Assembly (NCBI GenBank): GCA_037974665.1
Contig: CM075783.1
Coordinates: 7,180,762 to 7,244,761, forward strand
Direction of reading: 5' to 3'
DNA length: 64,000 bases
Source: Ehretia macrophylla
Lineage: Eukaryota; Streptophyta; Magnoliopsida; Boraginales; Ehretiaceae
Shown here: piece by piece, positions 24,817 to 36,589 of the stretch
Position numbering within the stretch: position 1 is the first letter of the stretch
How the letters are laid out: each line of letters opens with the position of its first letter
The notes under the pieces: generated by a model
Databases searched by the model: none
The model's input: only the letters and a program-made list of their open reading frames with translations
Told to the model about the DNA's origin: nothing
Position numbers and translations under genes: made by a program

Positions 24817-25399
24817 GGGTGTCACACTCCTTGAGGCTCAAACTCGACTTCACCTGAAATGTGGTTAAAACGGGGTAAGCTTCATAAGCTCAGTGAGAGG
24901 GGTGAACGGGCAGGTTTTGGAAAACATTTAGCTCTGAAAACCATTTGAAAACATGCATTTGAAACCATATGCAATGAATGAGCACTTTAAGCATAATTAA
25001 CCAAACAAGCATTTAACAATATGCATTCAAACTATATGCAATCAATTAACACTTAAAAGACAATGTATAAACATTAGGCACCAAAGTACATTTAGCTAGC
25101 ATTCATTCAAGCAACATCTAAACATTAAGCATCTAAATATAGTTGACTTAAGAACACATAAGCCATATAACCACGTACAACCAATAAACACTTACTCATA
25201 ATTAATTCAAGTAAGCACTTGAAACACAATGTACCACAGTAGGCACTTAATTATATTTGACTCAAGTGACATTAAAGCATTAACTCAATAACACATTAGC
25301 TATATAACTACATAAGAAAAGATACGTTATTCATTGTTGATGTCGTTCCTTAAACCATTATCGCGAACTCTACCTCTTCTTGTCACTCCCACTCATTAA

Positions 25400-25640
25400 T
25401 ATCTATGACCTAGCACCCAATAGATGGAGCGAGAGAATTGGACCATGGTAGTCACCATGTCGCGCTATCTACGACCCAACACCCATAGATAGAGTAAGGG
25501 AATTGAACTATGGTAGTCGCCATGCCGCGCTATCTATGACCCAGTACCCCATAGACAGAACGAGAGAATTGGACCATGGTAGTCACCATGTTGCGCTATC
25601 TATGACCCAGCACCCATGGCAGAATGAGGGAATTGGACCA
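25400..25640. repeat. 65-66 bp tandem repeat, about 3.6 copies
   Basis: The ATCTATGACC phrase recurs at 25401, 25467, 25532 and 25598. Each unit also contains GAATTGGACCATGGTAGTC or a close variant. It lies in E6. Confidence 0.85.
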
Positions 25641-25743
25641 CAAATGGCCTTTCGATCGTGAGCTAGATCAAAACTGTGCAGCAGTATTTTTTTCTCTCTA
25701 CCCGATGTTGTCTCTTCAATTTTTCTTGTTTTGGATTTTGTAT

Positions 25744-25745
<2 letters not shown>

Positions 25746-25775
<30 letters not shown>

Positions 25776-25776
25776 T
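25746..25776. repeat. (ATGT)n microsatellite
   Basis: About seven tandem ATGT units. The ORFs here, with repeating YVCM-type residues, are artefacts of the repeat. Confidence 0.9.
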
Positions 25777-26317
25777 TGGTCAAGACTTAAGTCAAAATAT
25801 CTCCCAAGGTCAAAAGACCACTTATGCTAGCACTTTTGTTATAATTGCAAGTATGTTACTAGGCAAAATATCTCAAAATGTTAAAAGACCACTAATTCAT
25901 TAACAATTCCAATAATGACCTCCTTGTCCTAGTTTGCCAAATTGAATGAAATATCATCTAAATGCTAAGCAAAATGAACTTTAAATGCACATATTACTTC
26001 AAATAACAATTAAAACAAGTAAATGCACATGAATGTCATGGTTGGGTCTCACATCATCCCCTCCTGCGACATTATGGTTGTCCTATGTATTGGGATATAA
26101 CACTAGCATTTGGACAATGCTTGTCTTCAAGTACGAGATAAGATACAACCTCTCGTAGTTTATACTTGTAATATAGTGAGTGGCAAATAGTTGTCCAGAG
26201 AGGATCCATTAACCTCCTTTGAGAGGCGATGTCCTATGAGATTTAATTATAGTTTTTTAATGAGAAAATCATTGGCCGAGGTATGAATGATGGAAAAGAG
26301 TTTTTCCATGTGTCATC

Positions 26318-28399
26318 TGTAAAACCCGAGATTTCGATAATGTGCATATATATATTTGAATTGCTAATTGAACTAATATGTGCATTTAATTACTTATTCT
26401 AGCATTGAAAATCTACTTGTGCATTTGGATTTGCATTTAAACTCAATTTCAATTACATTTCATCCATTTTGCCTAGGAGGGTAAACTTATAATTAGAGCA
26501 TGAGTTGAAGGGTAGAATGGTCATTACATTATTAGGTTTCTTCTAGCTTGGTTAAATTGCAAATAAAACAAGATAGCTAAGCCATTTTAGTCTTTTTAGC
26601 TTGTAGGATATTTTGACTCAGTTTAACCTAGCTTTGACCTCCATTTGACCCATATATAAACTAAATTTAGCAATTCCAAGAGGGAGCATAGGGTTAGGCG
26701 GCCAAGAGGAAAGAAAAAGAGAAGAGTTTAAGCATTTTTTACACTTGGCATTTTGGAGTTCAAAACTTGCATTTTTGAGCACTTGGAGTTGGATTTTGGC
26801 TTAGCATCTTCCTAGCTTTCTTGTTCCTTGCACCTCTTAGCTTCCATAAACATCTAAGGTGAGGAAGTTCTTGCATGCTATGTGAAGATCATGAAGATAA
26901 TGCTTATAAACTTATTTTAAGCTTTGAAATTACTTTTGAAGCAAGATATGCTATCTTAGTATTTATTTCCATGGTTTATATGAATTGATATGTATATGTG
27001 CTATGTGAATAATTAGAGAATGTTTCTATGGAATTATATCTTGTTTTGCTAACTAAAGTTGCCTTTACAAGTGTTCTTATGTGTGTGCAAGTGTAGAGCC
27101 ATAGCCAAGATCATGCTTTTAGCATTTTTTGGTCACTGTCAGTTGAGTGAATCTGGTCGAGTGACTCGACCAGGTGGCACCGAATTTTTTTGGTTGCCCA
27201 CTGCCGGACAAGTGGTCAGGTCGAGTATCCCTTTTCATTTGAATTGCCTAGCTATTTTCGTGGTAACTGTGTCTAAAGAGGTTCAATTGTTTTGCATGCG
27301 TTTGAAGGGTTGTAGACAAGTTGTGATGTGTGTGTTAGATGAAGGTGTTGTTGAGTAATTGAGTGTTTAGAGCCTTAGTCAAGCATAGTGTAGATGGTTG
27401 TTATTGGTCGGGGAATCTGCTTCATTACTTGAATGGGAGCTATCAATTACTGAATGTGTTATTCTTATATGCGAACTATGGTTGTATGTTGAATGTGTTG
27501 AAAAGAAACCTATTTTGTTATCCTCTCAAAGTGATGCGAATACATGTTGTATGATTAAATGCGATGTGTTGGGTGGATTACCTTATACGAATGGTTGCAA
27601 CCATATGCGAGGCTTAGTCGCATCGTGTCGTGCCGGGAAACATAAGGCTTGCCGGTAATTGTACGACTACCATAGTCTGATACCATTCTCGTGTAGTCAG
27701 TAAAGGCCTCGGGGAATGGGGTGTCTAGGTGGGTACATCCGGAGTACCAATATGCAAATGCGAGATGGAGATATGTTGAGTTCGTGAAAGGGCTATAAGT
27801 GTTGGCATCAACAAATAATGATAAGTATCCTTGTAACGTGGTTTTTAAGCTATATTGTACAAGTTATATGTGGTTCTAACGTGTTATAACTGGTTCACCT
27901 GTTAATGCTTTAAAAGTCCTCTTTAACTGTTTCCCTTCCCACTGAGCTTTGTTATATATAAGTTCACCCCTCTGTGATGCATATTGCAGGTGTACATAAT
28001 GTTGATTATGCGCACGAGGAGGCTGTTGAGGAACCGTGGAACATGAACTACGTGTAGCTCGTGTTAGAATTGTTACAATGTTTTAATGACTTCTAATAGT
28101 TTGTTGTAATAAAGCTATGTTTATGATTGAAATACTTGATAACCTATCTATTTTGAAGTCTAGCTCGTTTTGATTATTTATAGGGTTGGTCATAGATAGA
28201 TTCATGATCACGTTAAGCTTATGTATGCAGGATAGGAATTTATATATTGAGTATTACGTCTACTAGGATGCAGACTTTATATAAATGAGTATGGGTGTTT
28301 TCGGTTTCTTATTAGATGTCCATATTTCAGCCATCATAATGTTCGTGTGTTGTCGCGTCCTGAGCTTGGTTCCCCTAGGACCGGGTTTAGGGCATGACA
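26318..28399 (+). mobile_element. E9: solo gypsy-type LTR inside E8
   Basis: The LTR is 2082 bp, starting TGTAAAACCCGAGATTTCG and ending GGGTTTAGGGCATGACA. The TSD TCATC is perfect at 26313-26317 and 28400-28404. When it is skipped, the surrounding copia LTR is continuous. ORFs at 27059-27658 fall inside it and have no recognisable domains. It is related to E6. Confidence 0.92.
27153..27173. repeat. Near-perfect 21-bp palindrome in E9
   Basis: Left arm CTGGTCGAGT and right arm ACTCGACCAG are exact reverse complements around a single G at 27163. Confidence 0.9.
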
Positions 28400-28521
28400 T
28401 CATCTCCCATTACACCATTTAGATCTATGCATATAATCAAGTCAATGAACTTAATCGATCGATGATTCTTACTTGATCAATATATATTAATGGAAGGATT
28501 GAATTGCACGGTAATCGGCGA

Positions 28522-28531
28522 CTATAAATAG
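28522..28531 (+). promoter_or_regulatory. TATA box of the E8 LTR
   Basis: CTATAAATAG, followed by GTTCACTTGAATTGGACTT, is the same promoter block as in E2. Confidence 0.6.
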
Positions 28532-29692
28532 GTTCACTTGAATTGGACTTCATTACCTTATAAATTGTCTTGATACGTTAGTTTCTAGGCGTTACTCAAG
28601 AAATTTGAGAGTGTTTTGAGAATGACGGGAGACACTCACTAAACAAATCAAAGAGTTCGATTAATATTGAAAGTGTTCAACATTTCTTCATTGCTATATA
28701 GCGGTGAATCTAGAAAGTCACACATAATAGAGCATGGTGAATGATTTTTCTACTGAGCTTATAGCTTGTTTCTCATGAATTGTTAAAATGTTAACAATTG
28801 TATTTTTGTTTCTCTTGAATTGTTTAGGAGTTAAAAATATTGGCCATTAAAAGTTAATAGGGACAATGTGTAATTAATTATTATTGTGGGGCTAATGTGC
28901 ATATATGAAAAAGTTATTTTCATAATTTAAAGTAATAGTGATTAGCTTAATTATGTATTTGCACAATTAGAAGATTAACTAATTATGTATATATAAGAGT
29001 ATATATATATATATAATTAGTCTTCCAAATCAAATATTTCATTTACTTGGATGTCATTAAGCCACATCATCAATTTATGACCATGTATTGCATTCTTGGC
29101 TAGAATTATACAAGACATATTATCTTGCAATTATGAATTGGCAAAATTATTTGTATTATATGTATGTATATGTGGTAAGATGAAATATCTAAGTTAATGG
29201 GTCTTTGACCAACCAAGACCACATATAATAAAACACAAGAGAAAGCAAAAAGCACATTTTCATCCTCTTTGAAAGAGGACCTACGGGTTTGAGAGGAAAA
29301 AAAAGAAAAAAATGTCGTTTTGCTTCTATCTTCATCTTCAAGTTCAATTTCTTCAAGGGTTTAGCTAACACAAGGATCCTAGAAGAAAAGAAAGCCATTC
29401 CTTGCTTAGGTGGACCAACTAGAACTCTTGTATGTTCAAGAGATGTTATCTTCATCAAGTGTTCAAATCTTAGGCTTCATGGCTTGTCTTTAAGAGGTAT
29501 ATTGCTAATCTAACTCTTGATTACATATATTTGTTATATACATATGTGTGTTGATTATGTTAATTACATGATATCAAGATTACGATTTATGATTAACATA
29601 TGATTTAATCTTAGAAAAAAATTTAAATTCAAGCTTTGCTTCCGCCTTGATTAGTAGTTATATGTTGTTCATGACCCTAATAGATCATTTCA

Positions 29693-30420
29693 GTTTACAC
29701 CATTAATTTTGAGGATCTTACATGCCAAAATGTTAATTGTTTAATGACTACAAATGAAGATTCTTGGTTATCACATAGAATATTAGGACATGCAAGCATG
29801 GACTTACTCACAAAACTTTCTAGAAAATAGCTTGTAAAAGGTCTTCCTAAAACTAGATTTGAAAAAGATCATTTATGTGATACATGTCATTTTGGGAAGC
29901 AACATAGGACATCTTTTAAACCCATAAACAAAGTAACTACATCTAAAGCATTACAAAAACTTCATATGGACCTTTTTGGAAGAATGGATGTGGTTAGCTT
30001 TCGAGGATCAAGGTATGCCTATGTTATTATAGATGACTATACTAGGTATACTTGGGTCATGTTCTTGTCCCATAAAAATGAAGCCTTCAATGAATTAAAG
30101 TTATGCAAAAGAGTGCAAAATGAGAAAGGCTATTATATCACTTGCATTCATAGTGACCAAGGCACAAAATTTATAAATTCATCTTTGGTGAAATTTTGTG
30201 AACAAATGGTATTCAACATAATTATTCAACTCTTAGAACTCCTCAACAAAATGGGGTAGTAGAAAGGAAAAATCAAACACTACAAGAAATGGCAAGAACC
30301 ATGTTGAAAGAAAACAACTTGTCTACATAGTTTTGGGGTGAAGCCGATAATATAGCTTGCTATGTGCTTTATAGAGTCTCAATTAGACCTTTTATTAAAA
30401 AGACCCCTTATCAATTGTGA
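29693..30420 (+). pseudogene. E10 pre-integrase and integrase (broken)
   Basis: The zinc-binding pre-integrase region shows HRILGHASMDLL and CDTCHFGKQHRTSF. The integrase core follows in the frame 29966-30259 with MDLFGRMDVVSFRGSRYAYV, IIDDYTRYTWV and IHSDQGTKF, giving the two catalytic Asp residues. After a frameshift near 30210, a QQNGVVERKN-type block supplies the Glu (about 30243-30270). Stops at about 29830 and 30329 break it further. The enzyme would have integrated the element's cDNA. Confidence 0.85.
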
Positions 30421-31890
30421 AAAGGATGAACACCCAATGTTATACACTTTAGAGTATTTGGTTGTAAATGCTTTATTTTAAATACCAAAGACCATCTTGA
30501 AAATTTGATGTCAAATCCGATAAAGTAATATTCCTAGGATACTCAACTAAGAGTAAGTCATATAGAGTATATAACAAAAGAACTCTAGTAGTTGAAAAAT
30601 CAATGCATGTAAATTTTGATGAAGCTAATCCTCTATGTTGAGAAAGGATGATGATGATGATATAAGTATTCAACAAGTTGAGACTCAAGATCAACCTACC
30701 ACATCAAATCAAGTAAATGAGACATCTCCAAGTGATCCAAAGAATACATCAAATGAAAGAGACTAACCAATATCAAATGAAAGAGATCAACCAACATTAA
30801 ATGAGGGAGATCAACGAACATTAAATGTTCAACCCACTTCAATCAATCAAGACTTACCAAGGTGTTGGAAGTTTGTGAAGATCACCCAAATGATAAAATC
30901 CTTGGTAATCCATCCAAAGGAGTAAGAACTGGCTCTAACTTAAACATTTTTTGTGAACACATTACTTTCCTTTCTCAAATTGAACCAAAAAATGTCAAAG
31001 ATGCCTTGCTTGATGAAAATTGGATTATTCCTATGCAAGAAGAATTGAATCAATTTGAAAGGAATCAAGTATAAAGACTTGTTGAAAGGCCTAGTAACTA
31101 TCCATTATTTGGCACTAAATGGGTTTTTAGAAATAAACTTTATGAATCTAGATTACTAACGAGAAATAAAGAGATTAGTTGCACAAGGTTATAATCAAGA
31201 AGAAAGAATAGATTATGATTAAACCTTTGCTCCGGTGGCTAGGTTAGAATCTATTAGAATTCTACTTGCCTTTGCATGCTTCATTAATTTTAAACTTTTT
31301 TAAATGGATGTTAAAAGTGCATTCTTAAATGGCTACTTTCAAGAAAAAGTTTACATAGAACAACTACCTAATTTTGAAGATTCGAACTTGCCAAATCATG
31401 TTTTCAAACTTCAAAAGGCTTTATATGGTTTAAAACAAGCTCTTTGGGCTTGGTATGACTAGCTAAGTGAATATTTGCTTGAAAATGGTTTTCATAGAAG
31501 AAAATTGGATTCTACTCTATTTGTTAAAAGAAATGGAAAAGACCTATTGCTTGTGCAAATTTATGTTGATGACATCATTTTTGGTACTACTAATGAGTCT
31601 CTTTGTGAGTATTTTTCTAAATGCTTGCATAAAGAGTTTGATCTAAGCATGATGGAGGAATTGAACTTCTTCCTTGGACTTCAAATCAAGCAAACAAATG
31701 AGGGCATCTTCATTAATCAAGCCAAGTACACAAGAGAACTTATCAAGAAATTTGAGTTTGAGAATGCTAAAGAGATTGACATGCAAATAGGAACATCAAC
31801 CAAGCTTGACAAAGATGAACAAGGTAAATCGGTTGATGAGAAAAGTTATAAGAGGTATGATCGGACGTCTTCTCTACTTAACTGCCTCTA
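30421..31890 (+). pseudogene. E10 linker and reverse transcriptase (broken)
   Basis: After a low-complexity linker rich in Asn, Gln and Thr (30650-30850, NERDQPT-like repeats), the RT entry is visible at 30990-31070 (EPKNVKDALLDENWIIPMQ). Many stops follow through 31090-31460, although phrases for FGTKWVFRNK and the GLKQA-type turn can be read in parts. The frame 31475-31891 is clean and holds the catalytic box QIYVDDIIFGTTN at about 31557-31593 and FFLGLQIKQTNEGIF. RT copies element RNA to DNA; this copy cannot. Confidence 0.85.
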
Positions 31891-32505
31891 GACCCGACAT
31901 TATGTTTGTTGTATGCTTATGTGCTCAATTTCAATCTTGACCTAAAGAATCACATTTAAGTGCTGTAAAACGAATCTTTAGATATCTTAAAGGCACACAT
32001 GATTTAAGACTTTGGTATCCAAAAGAAACTTCCTTTGAATTAGTAAGATATTCAGATGCGGAATATGTTGGTGTAAGATTGATAGAAAAAACACTAGTGG
32101 TAGTTGTCAATTTCTTTGTCAATCACTAATCTCATGGTCTAGCAAAAAATAAAATAGTGTAGCATTATCTACCACTGAGGTCGAGTATGTGTCCGCCGGA
32201 TATTGTGTTGCCCAAATCCTTTGGATGAAACAAAACTTGCTTAATTATGGCCTTCAATATGATTATGTACCCATTAGATGCGATAACACGATTCTTATTA
32301 ATATGACCAAAAATCCAATTCAATACTCTAGGACTAAGCACATTGAGATTAGACATCATTTTATACGTGATCATGTTCAAAATAGTGATGTTGTGCTTGT
32401 ATTTGTTGACTCCTTGCATCAACTAGCTAATATTTTTACTAAACCTTTAAATGAGGATCAATTTTGTGCTATTAGGAGAGAGTTGGGTATGCAAAAACCA
32501 TCTTG
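31891..32505 (+). pseudogene. E10 RNase H (broken)
   Basis: Decayed codons at 31900-32180 include the SDAEY and SWSSKK phrases. The frame 32189-32506 then contains YVPIRCDNTILINMTKNP, RTKHIEIRHHFIRDHV and LANIFTKPLNEDQF, the unmistakable end of copia pol. A frameshift near 32085 and stops before 32165 inactivate it. The frame ends at TGA 32504-32506. Confidence 0.87.
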
Positions 32506-32885
32506 AAATTACAAAATTTTGTTAAAATCAGCATAAGACTTGAACAACTGCAAAACCAGACAAGGCATCTGTTAGCCTAAAGGCTTTAAGTACTTATTTT
32601 GATGATAACTAAATCTTGATTATACACTTATCTTGTGACTAATCTTGCATTATATAAGTTCTCAATCTATGAGATCAGTCAAAGATTGAACGATGCTCAA
32701 AAGCAAACACATGAAGAATGAATGTTGATCAGGCTCAAGAAATTCAATTATGAATATCAAATGAAAAGCTCAACACGATCAAGTTCAAGACTACATTGTC
32801 AAGATCTCTAAAGCTTCAAGATGTAAAGATTCAAGTCAAGAAGATCTTGGAAAATGAAGAGGGAGTCATAAGAAGAGACATGACG

Positions 32886-35460
32886 TGTGAAACCCCAGTT
32901 TTCGTATTTACCTCGATTTGCGTGTCTTTACCTTGATTTGCGTGATTTGACCTGTTTATGTGTTATATGTGTTAGAATGTGTTAAAAATGTGATTTATAT
33001 TCCTAATACATGCTATATGTTCATTCATGAAATTTTCATCAAAAACATAATCGAAAATTTTATCGTCGGTTTTGATGAATAGTGCTTTTGAACACCTGTC
33101 CGCTAAAATTTTTACAGGGGTGTTTTAAACATCTTAAAACCTAGTCCTCTGTTATTAATAGACCCATTTTCGATAAAAATTGATTTTGAAACAGAATAGT
33201 AATTTAAATAGACTTTTCGGGCGAAAAATAGCATTTTTGAGCCAAATAGTGATTTCTTCTAAACCCGATTCTTGCATTGACTTTCGTTGACCTAGTATGT
33301 ATTAATATAAATGTATTTATATGTGGTATTAAATGATTTTAGATTAATTGTGCATGCAAAAGACATTTGAAAATAAATAATATGACTTTTCACATTCTTT
33401 TACAAAAATCGTGTTTTAAGCCGACTCAGGTGAAATTGTTTGAATGTAAAACTTCTTGTCATCTAAAAATAAACTACTTGAGATAGTTTAGGTGTTGCAT
33501 AATTAATTTGAGCAAGAGTAGTCAAGAAAATGAATTAAAAGACAAGAAAACACTAAAAAATAATTAGTTTCCACCTTTGACTTTCTTTTATTTGTTGACC
33601 TTGGCTTAATATATCAACAACACACATTAAAAAAACACAAAACACACTCATTTTACACACACATTACCGAAATTCCATGAGGGAGAAGAAAGAAGACATT
33701 TTTCAAAGGTTTTCAGGCTATTTTCACATAGATTTTGCAATTCAAGTCCAAATCATTTCATTCAAAGCTTGATTTCACTTGTTGGGCATCAATTCTACAT
33801 GTTTCTTGTATCAAAACACATCAAATATGAGAGAAAAATTCTAGATCTCAAAAGTCATTTTTTATGTTTTTGCTCATAATTGCATTTTGAACCGTTAGAA
33901 TGTTAATTTGAAGTTATATTATTGTTCAGTATATGCTAAGGATCGTTTATGTGTATTACTACGATATTTGAACCATTGTAGCGAAATTATTTATTTTCGG
34001 GTATTAAAAGTTGATTAATTAGCCATTTGAGGATTATCTTGAGTTGTTGAGGTTGGAATCGATTTCCGTCGATTTCTAAAAGTTAGTTAATTACGTGCTA
34101 ACACCGTTATAATGCTGAATTTTCGATTGCGATGTTGGGGTGAAAATTCAAAAATTTCAGCCTAGGTGCATTGAGGTTTTAGGGTTGTTGGGCTTGATTT
34201 TGATGTGTCTTGGTTGGTTTCTAAGAGGGCTAATGTAGTTGATTGAATAGGTGAGTGTTTGAAACTGATTTGGAGTTGTTTGGATTAGTAAAATGTAAGA
34301 TATGATTATTTGAAGTTTAGGTTATCTTTCTTTAAATTCTTGAATTGAGCCTTAGTTGACTGGGTGGTATTTGAGTGATTGAATTGTGAGTTGTTAATGG
34401 TTAGACTAGGGTTAGATTATGTGTTTCATGCATTATAAGTTGGATGGCCTACTTTTTCATCTAACTTAGTTGTTTGTTGTTTAATTAATTATTTGATGTT
34501 ATATTGATGTTATATTGATGTTACATTGATGAAAATTGATGATTATTGATTGATGTCGGGAGATAGGCAGTTCTGCTAGACTGTCCTCCTGTGAATGATG
34601 TTTATTATTATTGCTGAGTCTTTGGTATGTGTGTGCCACCTCTCGGGCAGCATCGGGCTATCGGGTTGATAACGGCATGACTACCAGAGACTACCTCCAG
34701 CTCGCATGACGGAGGTGTCATGGAGGGAGAGGTTATTGAGGTACCTCGTGTGCGTGAGTTTATGGGAGTCACAAGAAGGCTGTTATGATCGTGAGGGCGT
34801 TTGGAGCTACACCAACTAGTGTATCCTTTATTGAATGGTCATTATAGATTATGTGATGATAGTATTATTGATGTTATTGTGTGTTTACTTGTTCAAAGGA
34901 TTATTTCCAAAGAGTATAGTGAATACTGTTAGAGATCTATCGGATCCTCGCTGAGCTTGTTTTATATAAGCTCACTCTCTATTATTACATGCATACAGGT
35001 GTTACCAATCAAGATTATGGATACGTGCCTCAGGAAGTTGAGAATGTGCTTTATGTGGACTAGTCTTGTGTGCCGGAGTCATTGCCATGAATTTGTCTTA
35101 GTTGTTGTAATATGTTATATTGTATAACTTACTCAATTATAAGACTTATGTATGATGGTTTAGTAGTCTATCTTTTGATCATGTTTAGATTACTAAGTTG
35201 GTTTATAATCTATTTTGAAATGTATGTACAGTTTACGTATGAAGTTGGAACGGAGGCGTATAACTATGAACGGATTGTTGAAGGAATGATAATTGTATAA
35301 TATGGTTATGTTGTATGTTGTTAATTTAATTGAGAAGTTGGTTGTATGATATTCTGAAGAGGTTGGTTTACAGTCTCGGTGTCTTAATTACTGTCATTAT
35401 ACTGCCGAAATTCTGTTGCATCCTGACTGATCGTAAGAGGGGTCGAGTTGGGGCGTGACA
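32886..35460 (+). mobile_element. E12: solo LTR of the E4 family inside E11
   Basis: The LTR is 2575 bp, starting TGTGAAACCCCAGTTTTC and ending GGGGCGTGACA. A perfect TSD TGACG occurs at 32881-32885 and 35461-35465. It is the reverse complement of the E4 LTRs along its length, so it came from the same gypsy family, with no internal region. The ORF 35112-35300 lies inside it and is chance. Confidence 0.95.
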
Positions 35461-35678
35461 TGACGACATAAGGGGTACCGGATAATTAAATGTCGATTGA
35501 CTTTGATTTGCTTGGTAAAGCTCAAAAAATTTTCTTGAAACCTCTTTATGAAAATGCCTTCAAAATCGTTTTTAAATTGTGTGCAATGAGTTTGAATTCA
35601 TCTTGAAAATATGTTTTAGACTTGGTCTTCCACTTGTCCTATTGCAATGAGAAAAGACAGGGCAAAGTTGTATGAATC

Positions 35679-35835
35679 AAGTCGGATGTATGATTCATCC
35701 GACTTCATTCAACCGGCATTCCCAAGGAATACATAGGGCAAGTTGGACGAATGGCTCGTCCGACTTGTCCAATGAGTGCAAAGGACAAGTCAGATAAATG
35801 GGCTCGTCTGACTGCTCGTCCGACATTCAAAAATA
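35679..35835. repeat. Cluster of three imperfect hairpin modules in E11
   Basis: AAGTCGGATG...CATCCGACTT (arms 35679-35688 and 35696-35705) is perfect. Two further units to the right (GGACGA...TCGTCC near 35751-35768 and TCAGA...TCTGA near 35788-35811) keep pairing with different arm sequences. Confidence 0.7.
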
Positions 35836-36589
35836 GAACCGTTAACCAGCCGTTTGAAAGAGGCTCTATATATTTCAAGACTCATCCATTGCACTTTTAA
35901 CCTCTTCAAAGCACAAGCAATTGCCCTATACATTTCATATCTTCAAAACACATTTGTTTGAACATTTATTGAGCTTTAACTTGCAAATCATTGAGCATTC
36001 AAGAGCTTTTATTTGTATTATCTACTCATAGATGAGTTAAAGCTTTGTATCTTTGAATTATACACATTATTACTTGTATTGCTCTCTAGACTATGATTGG
36101 GTTAATCTTAGAGGAGAAGAGAGTGTTTGTGGACTCAAAGGAGAAGAAGTCGTAGGTTTAAGCTTCACCTACTTGTGAAGAAGCTTGGTTGATCTCTTGT
36201 GGGTTCAAGAGATTGTTATAATTGCTCTTGTGGATTCAAGAGTGGGTACTCTTGTGGATTCAAGAGGGAGTTGCTCTTGTGAGTTCAAGGGTGAACTTGT
36301 AGTATTGGTTTGTGCTTTACCAACTTGTGAAGAAGCACTACTAGTAGAGCTAGTAAAAATCTTAAGGGGAGGAAGACCATAGGTGGTGGAGTAGATTAGC
36401 GAACTACCTAAAAATCGACGGTGTCATCTCTTTCTCTCTTATCTCCTTATCTCTTTATATTGTGCATGCATAGTGTTTAATAAATTGCTTAAAAGAATTC
36501 ACTAGTTTTTATCATATCCGAAAAAGTAGTACACTTGTCTCCCTATCCTAATTCACCCCCCCCCCTCCTTAGGATTTCTTGGACCTACA

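Larger units (their letters stand above)
19646..26053 (-). mobile_element. E6: gypsy-type LTR split by E7
   Basis: The LTR occupies about 19646-19945 and 24817-26053 (roughly 1.5 kb). On the minus strand it starts TGTGAGACCCAACC (at 26053) and ends GAGGTCGTGACA (at 19646). Its middle (24840-24930) and its TTTATTACAACA block (19857) align in order with the solo LTR E9 at 26318-28399. The plus strand just after 26053 reads TCATCCCCTCCTGCG, the complement of a purine tract, so this was a 3' LTR whose internal region has been deleted. No coding content is seen. Confidence 0.6.
26070..29692 (+). mobile_element. E8: plus-strand copia LTR of the E2 family, left end lost
   Basis: The LTR occupies 26070-26317 and 28405-29692. 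It is the reverse complement of the E2 LTR at 1240-2700: for example, 28500-28560 matches 2300-2400. It ends ...AGATCATTTCA at 29692, where copia coding sequence of E10 begins. The TG start and first several hundred bases are missing: at 26054-26070 the sequence switches abruptly from the E6 purine tract into mid-LTR. It is therefore a truncated LTR, solo or a remnant. Its TATA is at 28522-28531. The chance ORFs at 29189-29513 sit in the U5-side leader. Confidence 0.75.
32570..36589 (+). mobile_element. E11: solo LTR of the E10 family inserted in E10
   Basis: The LTR parts are 32570-32885 and 35466-36589 (about 1.44 kb without E12). It starts TGTTAGCCTAAAGGC, parallel to the E10 3' LTR start TGTTAGCTTGAAGGC at 41171, and shares the block GTAGATTAGCGAAC (36389 and 42310). 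The likely TSD is GCATC (32565-32569) against ACATC (36590-36594), four of five. Removing it brings together two parts of the CCGAAC-rich E10 spacer, which supports a solo insertion rather than the element's own LTR. A run of nine to eleven C residues lies near its end (36556-36565). No ORF in it is credible. Confidence 0.68.

Noticed and set aside
25583-25903. Overlapping ORFs with repeated YVCM or YIHT residues
   Set aside because: They are translations of the (ATGT)n microsatellite and flanking LTR sequence.
27059-27658. Three plus-strand ORFs of 63-99 codons that might be a small gene
   Set aside because: They lie wholly inside solo LTR E9, bounded by a perfect TSD, have no recognisable domain and overlap each other.
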